A stretch of 64,000 nt of DNA from Campylobacter sp. (GCF_019423325.1 NZ_JAHZBQ010000001.1:434001-498000); one strand, 5' to 3'; positions 55,150 through 64,000 are shown, counted from the stretch's first letter. Numbers and translations: made by a program. Notes: generated by a model not told the origin, from the letters alone.

Positions 55150-56568
55150 ATGAAACAGATCCTCATCATCGCAAGCGGCGAGTTTGCGCGCCATTTTTTA
55201 TCCCAGGTTTATAAGATCAAAGACGTCGTGCACAATTACCGCGTCGTCGCAAAAAACGCGCTCAGCGTCCCGGAGGCGCTGCAAAAAGAGCAAAATTTCA
55301 GCATCGAAATTTTCGATCCCACGAGCATTGAGCGGCTGCGCGCGGTGCTAAGCCTAGCGGAATTTGATCGCTGCATAATGATAATGGATGATGAGTTTGA
55401 CGCCAAGGTGACGCTAGAAAATTTAAAGACGCTCGCTCCCGATTTAGAGCTGTACGCAGCCGATTTTTGGGGGCTTTTGCGCGATAATAAAAACGAAGCT
55501 CACGTAAAAATCGTAAATACTCTCGCGCTAAATTCCTCGCGCTTTATCGGCTTTTTGCCGGACAGTCCCGTTTTTGCTGATAACATCGGGCTTGGACGCG
55601 GAGAGATAATGGAGGTAAAAGTGCCCGTAGGAAGCTCGTTCGCGTATAAAAAAATCAGTACGCTTTCTAATGCCAAATATCAAATTCCGATGATCTACCG
55701 TCACAATAATTACATCGTAACGACGCCCGGCTCGCGGATATATCCGAATGATACGATCTTAGTCGTTGGTGAGCCTAGTGCGCTACGAGCGGTGTTTGCT
55801 GAAGTAAAAAAGCAAAGCGGGCAATTTCCATCGCCGTTTGGGCTAAATATTTTCGCGCTAATCGATATGAAAAAAATGAGCGGTGACGAGATAGCTAGGG
55901 CGGTTAGGGCGCTTGAGTTTTTGGATTTACATATTAGAAATCATAAAATTTATCTGCGAATTTTAAATCCTCTGCTAAACGACGCTTTTAGCGAGCTTAA
56001 AGCGCTGTGTGAGCGGGATAAATTTGAAATTCTCATCGATTACTCGGGCGAATTAAATTTAAAGCGCGACGTGAGCGAAAATAAAGCAGGCTTGGTAGTT
56101 TGCTCAAACGGAGTTTTCGAAGCGAAAAAAGCAGCACTTAAAGCGCTTGAAATTCCGGTGCTAAGCCTTGGAGAGGACGAGCTAAAAGATGTGCGTAAAA
56201 GCGTCGTGCTAAGTGCTGGCGAGCGGCTGCGCGAGGAATCAAGTATCGTCTTTGACATCAGCTCGCAGCTAGGGCTAGACGTGTATTTGTATCTTTTCGG
56301 CGAGAGCGAAAAGGGCGAGTTTGCGCAAAGCTACGTGAGCTTATCGAAGCTTTTTAAGCAGAGTTTATTCGTGATTCCTTGCGAGCGACAAAATCCGATT
56401 TTAGCGCTAGGTAGCGAGCGAGATCTGCTGCAGTTCGTGCCATTTAATGATAGAATTTTGGCGCGCAAGCTCACATCGATTTTTAATCAGGATTTGGATC
56501 AGATGTATTTTAAACTCGGCAAAAATCATCAAATTTTCGTTCCGAGCGATTACGGGTATGAAAAGTAA
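55150..56568 (+). CDS. TrkA-like nucleotide-binding/RCK domain protein
   Basis: 472 residues. The N-terminal RCK_N-like Rossmann domain begins KQILIIASGEFARHFLSQV. The middle RCK_C/TrkA-C domain covers about 145-215 (EIMEVKVPVGSSFAYKKIS ... NDTILVVGEPSALRAVF). A second, less conserved half follows. Such proteins gate potassium transport by binding NAD(H) or nucleotides. No membrane subunit (TrkH) is nearby, so its partner is unknown. GGAGAGC precedes the ATG. First gene of a packed run to the FtsH-like gene. Confidence 0.75.
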   Translation: MKQILIIASGEFARHFLSQVYKIKDVVHNYRVVAKNALSVPEALQKEQNFSIEIFDPTSIERLRAVLSLAEFDRCIMIMDDEFDAKVTLENLKTLAPDLELYAADFWGLLRDNKNEAHVKIVNTLALNSSRFIGFLPDSPVFADNIGLGRGEIMEVKVPVGSSFAYKKISTLSNAKYQIPMIYRHNNYIVTTPGSRIYPNDTILVVGEPSALRAVFAEVKKQSGQFPSPFGLNIFALIDMKKMSGDEIARAVRALEFLDLHIRNHKIYLRILNPLLNDAFSELKALCERDKFEILIDYSGELNLKRDVSENKAGLVVCSNGVFEAKKAALKALEIPVLSLGEDELKDVRKSVVLSAGERLREESSIVFDISSQLGLDVYLYLFGESEKGEFAQSYVSLSKLFKQSLFVIPCERQNPILALGSERDLLQFVPFNDRILARKLTSIFNQDLDQMYFKLGKNHQIFVPSDYGYEK

Positions 56569-56611
56569 TCGAAATTTATGTTACAATTACCCAAAAATCA
56601 AAGGCTAGCGT

Positions 56612-57643
56612 ATGAAAATCGATCTTAATTTAGGCAAAAAATACAGCGTTTTTATCGACGAATTGCATAGTTTAAAACTTAGCGGCAAGGTCGCTATCGT
56701 GACAAATCCCAAAGTAGCGGGGCTGTGGCTTGATTTCTTACTGCAGCGGCTAGATTGCGAGCAAAAATTTATCATCACGATCCCAGACGGCGAGGAGTAT
56801 AAAAATACCGCGAGCGTGGAGCAAATCTTAGAACAGCTTTTCAGCTCCAAGCTTGATCGCAAAAGCACGCTCATCGCCCTTGGCGGTGGTGTCATTAGCG
56901 ATATAACGGGCTTTTGCGCGAGTATTTATGAACGCGGCATCGATTTTATCAATATTCCGACGACCCTGCTAGCGCAAGTGGACGCAAGCGTCGGCGGTAA
57001 AACGGGCGTGAATAATCGCTTCGGCAAAAATTTAATCGGCTCATTTTACCAGCCGCGCGCGGTTTATTGCGAGAGCAAATTTTTATCGACGCTTCCTGCG
57101 CGGGAGTTTGCCGCAGGCGTTGCGGAGGCTGTAAAGATGGCTGTATGCTTTGATGTCGAACTATTTAAATTTTTCGAGACGCACGATCTAAAAAGCGCCG
57201 ATGAAATTTCGCACGTAATCGCGCGCTGCGTGGAGATTAAAGCGGGCGTCGTAGAGCGAGACGAGCGCGAAAGCGGCGTGCGTGCAGTGTTAAACTACGG
57301 ACACACCTTAGCTCACGCTATCGAAAAAATTACTGATTATAAAAAATTTTTGCACGGCGAGGCTGTGGCGATCGGCATGGTGATGGCAAACGCGCTAGCG
57401 CGCCGTCTTGGTAAATTAAATGAGCTTGAAGAGGAGCAGATCCGTAAAGTGCTTCAAAAATTCGCGCTTCCGATAAAATTTCACGTAGAGGATGCGGCGG
57501 AATTTTACGAGCTATTTTTTCTCGATAAAAAGAGCGAAAACGGCAAGATAAAATTTATCCTGCCCGATGGCATTGGTAAATTCTACGCTTCCAAAGAGAT
57601 CGCAAAAGATGAAGTAATCGCAGCGCTGAAAGAGTTTGAATGA
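56612..57643 (+). CDS. aroB: 3-dehydroquinate synthase
   Basis: Second step of the shikimate pathway: DAHP to 3-dehydroquinate, using NAD and a divalent metal. 343 residues. NAD-binding DGEEYKN and LGGGVISDITGFCASIYERG, then TTLLAQVDASVGGKTGVN. Metal-ligand histidines lie in NYGHTLAHAIE and LHGEAVAIGM. The start lies 43 bases after the TrkA-like gene; the 3' end overlaps mscS (ATGA). Confidence 0.96.
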   Translation: MKIDLNLGKKYSVFIDELHSLKLSGKVAIVTNPKVAGLWLDFLLQRLDCEQKFIITIPDGEEYKNTASVEQILEQLFSSKLDRKSTLIALGGGVISDITGFCASIYERGIDFINIPTTLLAQVDASVGGKTGVNNRFGKNLIGSFYQPRAVYCESKFLSTLPAREFAAGVAEAVKMAVCFDVELFKFFETHDLKSADEISHVIARCVEIKAGVVERDERESGVRAVLNYGHTLAHAIEKITDYKKFLHGEAVAIGMVMANALARRLGKLNELEEEQIRKVLQKFALPIKFHVEDAAEFYELFFLDKKSENGKIKFILPDGIGKFYASKEIAKDEVIAALKEFE

Positions 57644-59349
57644 GAGCGCTTGCAGCTATTTTTTTGATTTTTAATCTTGCATTTTGCGAGGCAAATTCTA
57701 CGCTCTCCGCCGCGCACACGCGCTTAGAATCCAACGCTAGCTCCGCCGCTAGTGAGAAGAAAGATGAAAATTCTAAGCTATCCGCGTCGCTAAAAGATCA
57801 GATCCGTGTTATTGACGATGAGATTAAAAATAATATCTGGATCTCTCGCTTTTCAAATTTCATCGGCTATCAAAATTTACAAAAGCAATCCAGCCAGCTT
57901 GAAGCGGAGCTAAAAAAGAGCGCCGGCACCGATAAGATCGCAGAGATTCAAAAAAGACTTCGCGCCGTAAAAGAGCAGCTCATACTGCTAAAAGAGTATG
58001 AAAAATCTCCGTTTTTAGATATCATCGCGATGCCCGAAACTCCAGAGCCTGCGCGCATTACAAATCCTTTTTCGATAATTTCCGGTTTTTCTACGATTAG
58101 AAATTTGCAAGCTCAAAAGATGGAGCAGAAAAACGCCATCGAAAATATTAAAGCTTTAATCGATAAACTTGAAGCAAAAAGGGCGCTATATGAGCGTTTG
58201 ATGCAGGTGGGTGCGGACGCAAGCGCTGCGGCGGAGCTTAAAAGCTTAGACTATGAGCTCGGAGAGTTCAGCTCCGCATATGAGATCGCGCAGACTACAT
58301 ACGACGTTTACGAAAAAAAGATCAACTCCCAAATCACCGTGCAGACCGCCGATATAAAAGCTCAAATCAAGCGCGCGGGAAACATCGCCGTATGGATACT
58401 CGTAGTCATCGCGCTGTCGTTTTTATGCAAGGTAGTGGCGAAAAAATATATCAAAAACGACGAGAATTTTTATATCGTAAATAAAGCTATCAACGTTTTA
58501 AATTTCACGCTGATCGCGCTGATACTACTCTTTTCTTACATCGAGAATATGACGCACTTCGTGACGGTTCTTGGCTTTGCCTCGGCAGGTCTAGCGATTG
58601 CGATGAAAGATATGTTTATGAGCTCCTTAGGCTGGCTTACGATCGTGCTTGGCGGCAGCTTTCGCGTGGGCGATCGTATCAGAGTGCATAAAAACGGCGA
58701 GACCTACGTAGGCGATATTATCGATATTTCGGTGCTTAGGATGACGATTTTCGAGGACGTTACTATGACTACGTGGAGAGAAAACAAGCGCGCAGGCAGG
58801 GTAATTTTCATACCGAATAATTATATTTTTACCGATCTTATCTCAAACTACACCCATAGCGGACTTAAGACCGTCTGGGACGGCATTAGCATACTTTTAA
58901 CATTTGATAGCAACCATAAAAAGGCGATGTATCTCATAAAAAACATCGTGCGGAAGTATTCTAAAGGCTACACCGACATCGCCAAAAAGCAGATGGGCAA
59001 GCTTCGCTCGCAATACAGTATCAAAAATCCAAACGTCGAGCCTAGAATTTTCAGCTTTTTTGAGCCATACGGCATTGAAATTTCGGTTTGGTATATGACG
59101 AACTCTTACGCGACGCTCGGGCTTCGCAGCAACATCTCGGCTGAAATTTTAGACGCCCTAAGAAGCGAGCCCGACATCAAGATCGCCTATCCTGCTTACA
59201 CGCTTTTTAACGGCAAAAATTATGCGGCTGCGGGCGGAAATTTTGCGGCGCAAGATCTCGGCTCGGAGCAGCAAGGCTCGCAAAATTTAAACGCAACGGC
59301 GCAGGGCGTGGGCTTTGCCACAGGAAGCGGATCCGGGAGCGAAATTTGA
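57640..59349 (+). CDS. MscS-family mechanosensitive channel, large form
   Basis: 569 residues. Signal peptide (about 1-18), then a long periplasmic coiled-coil-rich region (50-230, many Lys/Glu/Gln). TM helices lie near 250-268 and 285-303, followed by the pore helix (VLGFASAGLAIAMKDMFMS). The MscS beta domain (GGSFRVGDRIRVHKNGET) and an alpha/beta vestibule follow. The tail is Gly/Ser/Gln-rich. Releases solutes on osmotic downshift. Overlaps aroB by 4 bp and shares a TTGA overlap with mtaB. Confidence 0.88.
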   Translation: MRALAAIFLIFNLAFCEANSTLSAAHTRLESNASSAASEKKDENSKLSASLKDQIRVIDDEIKNNIWISRFSNFIGYQNLQKQSSQLEAELKKSAGTDKIAEIQKRLRAVKEQLILLKEYEKSPFLDIIAMPETPEPARITNPFSIISGFSTIRNLQAQKMEQKNAIENIKALIDKLEAKRALYERLMQVGADASAAAELKSLDYELGEFSSAYEIAQTTYDVYEKKINSQITVQTADIKAQIKRAGNIAVWILVVIALSFLCKVVAKKYIKNDENFYIVNKAINVLNFTLIALILLFSYIENMTHFVTVLGFASAGLAIAMKDMFMSSLGWLTIVLGGSFRVGDRIRVHKNGETYVGDIIDISVLRMTIFEDVTMTTWRENKRAGRVIFIPNNYIFTDLISNYTHSGLKTVWDGISILLTFDSNHKKAMYLIKNIVRKYSKGYTDIAKKQMGKLRSQYSIKNPNVEPRIFSFFEPYGIEISVWYMTNSYATLGLRSNISAEILDALRSEPDIKIAYPAYTLFNGKNYAAAGGNFAAQDLGSEQQGSQNLNATAQGVGFATGSGSGSEI

Positions 59350-60578
59350 AAATTTATTTTAAAACGTTCGGATGCCGCACCAATATCTACGACACGCAGC
59401 TTATAAAAAGCAACCTCAAATCCGGCGAGATCACTCACGACGAGCAGGGCGCGGATATCGTCGTGATAAACTCCTGCACTGTTACGAACGGCGCCGACGC
59501 AGACGTACGAAACTACGTAAATAAGATGAACCGCCTCGGTAAAAAGATATTGCTAACCGGCTGCGGCGCGGTTTCGCGCGGCGAGGAGCTGTATAAAAAC
59601 GGCGCGGTCTTCGGGGTATTTGGGATGTCGCAAAAGGAGAAGATCGACGAGTTTTTGGGCTCGGAGTCGAAATTTTACGATATCGGAGGTCTTGACGGCG
59701 TCGAAAAAAACCTGGTAAGCGACTACGAGGATCACACCAAGGCCTTTATTAAAATTCAGGAAGGGTGTGATTTTAACTGCAGCTATTGCATAATCCCCTC
59801 CGTGCGCGGCCGCTCGCGCAGCAGCTCTGAAAACGCGATCTTAAAAGAGGCGGTGAGCCTTGTCGCAAACGGCTTTAGCGAGATCGTGCTAACCGGCACC
59901 AATATCGGCAGCTACGGCAAAGCCGCTGGTAAGAGCCTGGGCGCGCTGCTTCAAAAGCTGGGCGCGATCCGCGGAATTCGCCGCATTCGCCTAGGCAGTA
60001 TCGAGCCCTCGCAGATAGACGAGAGTTTTCGCGAAATTTTATCCGAGCCGTGGCTGGAGCGGCATCTGCACATTGCGCTTCAGCACACTTCGCAAAAGAT
60101 GCTTAGCATAATGCGCCGCCGAAATTCCGCGCTAAGGGATTTGGAGCTTTTTTGCGAGCTTGCCGAGCGCGGATTTGCACTGGGGACGGATTTTATCGTC
60201 GCGCATCCGGGCGAGAGCGAAGAGATTTGGCTCGAAGCGGTAGAAAATTTCAAAAAATTTCCGCTCACGCATCTGCACGCCTTTATCTTTTCGCCGCGGC
60301 AAGGCACCGCCTCGGCGTCGCTAAAAGGCCGTATAGACGGTAAAACGGCGAAGGCGCGACTAAAGATGCTGCAGAACATAACGGCGCTGAATAATTATAA
60401 ATTTCGCCTCTCGCACAAGGTGCCGCTAAATGTGCTGATCGAGCGGAAAAACGGAGAGTTTTATGAAGGATATGATCAATTTTATGATAAAATTTGGATC
60501 GAAAGCGATGAGGATTTGTCGAAAAAATGGATGGAGATAAGAGATTATGAGGTTAAATTTGATGGAAATTTTGCATAA
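59346..60578 (+). CDS. mtaB: tRNA t6A37 methylthiotransferase MtaB
   Basis: Radical-SAM enzyme that adds a methylthio group to t6A37 in tRNAs reading ANN codons. 410 residues. N-terminal UPF0004 domain (YFKTFGCRTNIYDTQL) with cluster cysteines CR, SC and GC. Radical-SAM motif CDFNCSYCIIP, then SGEIVLTG-like SEIVLTGTNIGSYG and FIVAHPGESEE. A short C-terminal TRAM-like end. It starts at TTG 59346, whose last two bases belong to the mscS stop (TTGA). Its end overlaps the next gene by 32 bp. Confidence 0.93.
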   Translation: MKIYFKTFGCRTNIYDTQLIKSNLKSGEITHDEQGADIVVINSCTVTNGADADVRNYVNKMNRLGKKILLTGCGAVSRGEELYKNGAVFGVFGMSQKEKIDEFLGSESKFYDIGGLDGVEKNLVSDYEDHTKAFIKIQEGCDFNCSYCIIPSVRGRSRSSSENAILKEAVSLVANGFSEIVLTGTNIGSYGKAAGKSLGALLQKLGAIRGIRRIRLGSIEPSQIDESFREILSEPWLERHLHIALQHTSQKMLSIMRRRNSALRDLELFCELAERGFALGTDFIVAHPGESEEIWLEAVENFKKFPLTHLHAFIFSPRQGTASASLKGRIDGKTAKARLKMLQNITALNNYKFRLSHKVPLNVLIERKNGEFYEGYDQFYDKIWIESDEDLSKKWMEIRDYEVKFDGNFA

Positions 60579-62328
60579 AATCAAAAAAAGCAAGCTAAAT
60601 ATAATTCTGATTTTTTTGGTGCTGCTTATCGTTTTGCTCTCGATCGTTTATTTTAAAGACGATTCGCGATACATCGCCGAGCGCGAATTTAGCGAGCTCG
60701 TGCGAAAAGATCAGATCAAACGCGCGCATATCGAGGACGGCAATTTAAATTTTACCTACGACGGCAAACGCTATAAAATTTTAGTCAATCTCGTAGATCT
60801 TAAGGAGCTATCAAATCACGCTCTAATCAGCAAAGAAAAGGATGATGGCACGAGCGGTATCAGCGCGATGCTCGTGATTTTTACATTCGCATTTTTTCTC
60901 TTCGTATATTATTTTGAAACGGTTTTGGCTAGACGCCGCAGGATGGACGGCGCCGCGCGTCAGAGTGCTAGCGCAGGCGGCGAGCTCGGCGATCTTTCGC
61001 CAAGCGTTAGCGACGTGAGATTTAGCGACGTCGCGGGCATCAGCGAGGTTAAGGACGAGCTAATCGAGATTGTGGATTTTTTAAAAAATCCCGCAAAATA
61101 CCGAAATTTTGGCATCAAGCTGCCGAAAGGAATTTTAATGATCGGCGAGCCCGGCGTCGGCAAGACCCTTATTGCAAAAGCCGTAGCTGGCGAGGCGGAC
61201 GTGCCGTTTTTTTACCAAAGCGGCGCAAGTTTCGCCGAGGTCTTTGTGGGCGTCGGCGCTAGGCGGGTTCGCGAGCTGTTTGCGAAGGCTAAATCCTGCG
61301 CACCCGCGATTATTTTTATCGACGAGATCGATGCAGTCGGCGGCAAGCGCGGTATCGGGCGCAACGACGAGCGAGAAGCGACGCTAAATCAGCTGCTGAC
61401 CGAGATGGACGGGTTTGAGGAAAACAGCGGCGTGATGGTAATCGGCGCAACCAATAAAATAAATTTGATCGACGATGCGTTATTGCGCTCGGGGCGCTTT
61501 GATAGGCGCGTTTTCATCGGGCTTCCGAACTACAAAGACCGCATCGAAATTTTAAAAATTTATTTAGAGGGCAAAAGATGCAGCGCAAATATCAACAAAG
61601 TAAGCCGCCTCTGCGTGGGCTTTAGCGGCGCGGGAGTAGCGACGCTGGTAAATGAAGCCGCGATCAACGCTCTTAAGCGCGGCAGCGATACGATCGAGCT
61701 TAGCGATTTTGAAAACGTACGAATGAGGGTCTTTTACGGCGTTCAAAAAAGTAGAATTCTCACCGAATACGAAAAGGAGATCCAGGCATTTTATCAGGGC
61801 GCAAAGGCGCTTAGCGCGTATTGGTATTCGTTTGATTTCGAAAAGATTGAGCTTTTAAACGATAAATTTTTAAACGAGGATTTCGAGATCGAATCCAAAA
61901 CGCAAATTTTAAATCAAATCAAAGTACTTTTAAGCGGCATGGCAGCGCTACAGATCCATAAAAACGACGCTTTTTCAAATTCCGCTAGCGACGTAAAGCA
62001 GGCTATCGCGCTGGCGCAAAAGATGGTTTTTGAGCTCGCGATGGGCGATAGTTTCACCCCTAGCGCGCAGAGCGTGAATAAAATTTTGCAAGATTGCTAC
62101 GACGAGGTAAGCGAGATAATCCGCACGATGCAGGATAAGCTAAATCAAATTTCAAAGCAAATTTTCGTCTATGAGTTCATCACTTTCGAGGATGTTCAAA
62201 AGATCTGCGAATCCGATGGTGTGGAGCAAGAGGGCGCTTCTGCGCAGGAGCAGGATTTGCAAAAGCTGGAAAAAGATAGCGAAAGCTCTGAAGAAAAGCC
62301 GCAAGACGGCACGCTAAATTTCGATTAA
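60547..62328 (+). CDS. FtsH-like AAA ATPase lacking the protease HEXXH motif
   Basis: 593 residues. Two TM helices flank a small periplasmic domain (18-36 and about 100-117), as in FtsH. The AAA module has Walker A GEPGVGKT, Walker B AIIFIDEIDAVGG, pore loop SFAEVFVGVGARRV and SRH DDALLRSGRFDRRV. Where FtsH has its zinc site HEAGH, the aligned text reads AFYQGAKALSAYW, so both histidines and the glutamate are gone. The rest keeps the helical fold length. It is therefore probably an ATP-driven membrane unfoldase or regulator, not a protease. I recall a comparable membrane ATPase next to mtaB in C. jejuni. ATG 60562 is an alternative start. Confidence 0.85.
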   Translation: MRLNLMEILHKIKKSKLNIILIFLVLLIVLLSIVYFKDDSRYIAEREFSELVRKDQIKRAHIEDGNLNFTYDGKRYKILVNLVDLKELSNHALISKEKDDGTSGISAMLVIFTFAFFLFVYYFETVLARRRRMDGAARQSASAGGELGDLSPSVSDVRFSDVAGISEVKDELIEIVDFLKNPAKYRNFGIKLPKGILMIGEPGVGKTLIAKAVAGEADVPFFYQSGASFAEVFVGVGARRVRELFAKAKSCAPAIIFIDEIDAVGGKRGIGRNDEREATLNQLLTEMDGFEENSGVMVIGATNKINLIDDALLRSGRFDRRVFIGLPNYKDRIEILKIYLEGKRCSANINKVSRLCVGFSGAGVATLVNEAAINALKRGSDTIELSDFENVRMRVFYGVQKSRILTEYEKEIQAFYQGAKALSAYWYSFDFEKIELLNDKFLNEDFEIESKTQILNQIKVLLSGMAALQIHKNDAFSNSASDVKQAIALAQKMVFELAMGDSFTPSAQSVNKILQDCYDEVSEIIRTMQDKLNQISKQIFVYEFITFEDVQKICESDGVEQEGASAQEQDLQKLEKDSESSEEKPQDGTLNFD

Positions 62329-62357
62329 ATTTTAAAATTCCAATAAAGGAGAGGAAA

Positions 62358-62885
62358 ATGGTAAAAATAGGTGTTTTAACGATCAGTGATCGCGCTAGCG
62401 GTGGCGTTTACGAGGATTTAGGAGGCAAAGAAATAATTGCCGTGATGGATGATTGGCTAACTTGCGAGAAGCAGTATTTTTATGAAATAGTTCCAGATGA
62501 GCTGGAGCAGATCAAAGATAAGCTGATTTATCTTTGCGACGAAGCGGGTTGTGATTTGGTGCTAACTACTGGTGGCACGGGTCCTGCTCCACGCGATGTA
62601 ACGCCTGAAGCGACCGAAGCGGTAAGCGAGAAATTAATGCCGGGCTTTGGCGAACTAATGCGCGCAGAAAGCCAAAAGATCGTGCCTACGGCAATTTTAT
62701 CGCGCCAGATAGCAGTGATCCGCAAAAAATCTCTGATTATAAATTTACCGGGCAATCCAAAAGCGATTAAAGAGTGCCTTTTGCCGGTATTTCCTGCCGT
62801 GCCGTATTGCATTGATCTAATGGGAGGAAATTACATAACAGCGGATGAAAATAAGATAAAAATATTTCGCCCTAAACGCAAATAA
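62358..62885 (+). CDS. mogA: Molybdopterin adenylyltransferase
   Basis: Adenylates molybdopterin before molybdenum insertion, needed for formate, nitrate and other Mo enzymes. 175 residues. Starts VKIGVLTISDRASGGVYED. The MPT-binding motif TTGGTGPAPRDVTPEAT and the LPGNPKAIKECL segment are intact. ATG 62358 follows AAAGGAGAGG. 29 bases after the FtsH-like gene, perhaps part of the same run. Confidence 0.95.
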   Translation: MVKIGVLTISDRASGGVYEDLGGKEIIAVMDDWLTCEKQYFYEIVPDELEQIKDKLIYLCDEAGCDLVLTTGGTGPAPRDVTPEATEAVSEKLMPGFGELMRAESQKIVPTAILSRQIAVIRKKSLIINLPGNPKAIKECLLPVFPAVPYCIDLMGGNYITADENKIKIFRPKRK

Positions 62886-62950
62886 TTCGCAAAATTTAGC
62901 GGGAATTAAATGATTTATGATATTATTTGGGTGCAAATTTAAGGAAAAAT

Positions 62951-63268
62951 ATGAAAATAAATCACAACGATATTTTGGAATTTCATAAATATTTTAGCAA
63001 AATCAGCCACAGCAAAGGTCGTATTCGTATCCGCGTAAGTCCTAAAATTAGAGAGTTGCGAGATAGCGTGAGCGAAGAGAGCCTAAAGGCTAAAATAGCT
63101 GCAATTCGCGGGATAAAAGAGTATAAATTTAACTCTCTAATCGGCTCGCTGACGATTCATTATGATGAAAGCGTTTTTCCGATGCACCTTTGGGAGCAGT
63201 TTTTAAGCGGCATCAGTTCGCCTGAGCTAGTAGCGCTTGTAAATTCTAATATCGAGGCGATTTCTTGA
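62951..63268 (+). CDS. HMA2-like domain protein
   Basis: 105 residues, soluble. The core GRIRIRVSPKIREL ... IRGIKEYKFNSLIGSLTIHYD follows the ferredoxin-like pattern of the HMA2 heavy-metal-associated family, but without a CxxC metal motif. In other bacteria such genes lie beside metal P-type ATPases. ATG 62951 follows TTAAGGAAAAAT; the open frame extends 8 codons upstream without a site. It overlaps the next gene by TTGA. The family call is by pattern. Confidence 0.7.
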   Translation: MKINHNDILEFHKYFSKISHSKGRIRIRVSPKIRELRDSVSEESLKAKIAAIRGIKEYKFNSLIGSLTIHYDESVFPMHLWEQFLSGISSPELVALVNSNIEAIS

Positions 63269-63876
63269 GCGAAGAAGCATTACGTAGTACCAAAAAATCG
63301 CGCAAAATTTCTAATAAATCTCGAAATTTAAATGAGGCGCAAATTGCAGATATCGCTCTTTTGCTCGAAAAAGAGGCACAAATTTTACAGTTTTATTCGT
63401 TGGGCGCAGTTAAATTTCAAGATAAAAAGCTAGGAGAAATTCTATCTTTACGAGCTGGATTACTTGAGCGGATGTTAGACTTTACTAATTCTTGCGGACT
63501 TGGCGCTACGCCTCCTGAAAATAGCAGTGAGGCGCTGGCTGCAAAAGGTATGAATGAGTTTTTGGCTTCCGCGCTTTTGATAGAAAAAAGCTCTATGATG
63601 TTTTATGACGACTTAATTAATTCGTGCAAGAACGCGGAATTTAAAGAGCTGCTGCATAAGGCGCAGGCAGTTTCGTATAATGAAATTTTGCCGATTTTAA
63701 AGAAACTAAATTCTAAATGCGAGGTTGATTTAAATTCTTTGAATTTAACTGATTTGTTAAATGAAATTTTAAAAAATCCGCAGGAATTAGAGCGGATATT
63801 TCAAAAATACGATTTGCAAAATATCTTAAATAGTGCATTTTCTAATCTAATTAAAGGAATTTTGCAGAAAAATTAA
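63265..63876 (+). CDS. Ferritin-like helical protein
   Basis: 203 residues starting at TTG 63265, within the stop of the HMA2-like gene. After a basic N-terminus (KKSRKISNKSRN) comes a helical domain with Glu at spacing seen in ferritin-like bundles (LLLEKEAQILQFYSLGAVK, ALLIEKSSMMFYDDLINS). A second helical region is Asn/Leu-rich. Metal ligands are plausible but not certain. The overlap implies co-expression with the HMA2-like protein. Confidence 0.6.
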   Translation: MSEEALRSTKKSRKISNKSRNLNEAQIADIALLLEKEAQILQFYSLGAVKFQDKKLGEILSLRAGLLERMLDFTNSCGLGATPPENSSEALAAKGMNEFLASALLIEKSSMMFYDDLINSCKNAEFKELLHKAQAVSYNEILPILKKLNSKCEVDLNSLNLTDLLNEILKNPQELERIFQKYDLQNILNSAFSNLIKGILQKN

Positions 63877-63906
63877 ATTAGGATTGCAAAAATCTAAAAA
63901 AGTCGC

Positions 63907-63912
63907 TATAAT
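63907..63912 (+). promoter_or_regulatory. -10 candidate for the 63972 gene
   Basis: TATAAT about 60 bases before ATG 63972. A second TATAAT at 63946-63951 is too close to the start for a normal leader. Confidence 0.4.
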
Positions 63913-63971
63913 ATCAAAATCTATGTAAAGTTGATAAAATAACTTTATAATCTTAACACAAGGAGAATGAA

Positions 63972-64000
63972 ATGCCGATCCCATTTCTAGCAGGTTTTGC
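63972..64000 (+). CDS. Start of a small membrane protein gene (cut by the window)
   Basis: ATG 63972 follows AAGGAG. Only ten residues are visible (MPIPFLAGFA). This beginning resembles short DUF5132-like membrane proteins found next to HMA2 proteins and metal ATPases, but the fragment is too short to be sure. Confidence 0.45.

Noticed and set aside
1..64000. tRNA or rRNA genes
   Set aside because: No cloverleaf with a convincing T-loop and acceptor stem, and no rRNA core sequence, was found by reading both strands.

Overview
The window looks like chromosomal DNA of a Campylobacter species. The evidence is protein-level similarity to Campylobacter families and gene orders that I recall from C. 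jejuni: hemH/oxidoreductase divergent from alaS-maf-pbpA; an AsmA-like gene divergent from groES-groEL; ppa, adk-aspS divergent from nadK-recN-tatD-lytic transglycosylase-rlpA; and TrkA-like-aroB-mscS-mtaB-FtsH-like. Base composition is higher in G+C than C. jejuni, and A+T-rich spacers are packed with AAATTT/GAATTT. Together this suggests a C. gracilis-like species; the species name is inference.

Layout. 1-3.6 kb: 3' end of a division transpeptidase gene (ftsI type), a nucleotide-sugar dehydrogenase, and a low-GC patch with a frame-broken small ORF and a membrane protein. 3.6-11.2 kb: heme synthesis (hemH), an oxidoreductase, alaS, a membrane protein, maf and PBP1A. 11.3-12.7 kb: two AT-rich orphan genes. 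12.8-17.3 kb: quinol nitric oxide reductase, YqeY, a lipoprotein and a two-TM protein. 17.6-22 kb: AsmA-like protein and the groESL operon, with a CIRCE operator and a consensus sigma70 promoter. 22.6-30.4 kb: a basic secreted protein, ispG, a DnaB with a very long C-terminal tail and an overlapping membrane protein. 30.9-35.7 kb: cysteine-rich Sel1-like proteins around ppk. 36-39 kb: a hemoglobin/transferrin-type TonB receptor. 39.9-41.4 kb: a leucine-rich-repeat gene split by an A8 tract. 41.6-50.3 kb: conserved housekeeping block. 50.5-54.9 kb: a VbhA-like antitoxin without a visible Fic partner, an orphan gene, a YihY protein and a siderophore-type TonB receptor. 55.1-62.9 kb: tightly packed TrkA-like, aroB, mscS, mtaB, FtsH-like and mogA genes. 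62.95-64 kb: HMA2-like protein, ferritin-like protein and the start of a third gene.

Functions. Two outer-membrane receptors plus ferrochelatase point to iron and heme economy. Nitric oxide reductase and MogA fit a respiratory, microaerobic or anaerobic life. PBPs, a lytic transglycosylase and RlpA remodel the wall.

The most interesting points are the extreme RAATTY density of spacers (the motif of a Campylobacter methylation system linked to natural transformation), the A8-interrupted LRR gene, an FtsH-like protein without its zinc-protease motif, the long DnaB tail, the orphan VbhA-like gene, and the HMA2/ferritin-like cluster at the right edge. No tRNA, rRNA, CRISPR array or insertion sequence was recognised.
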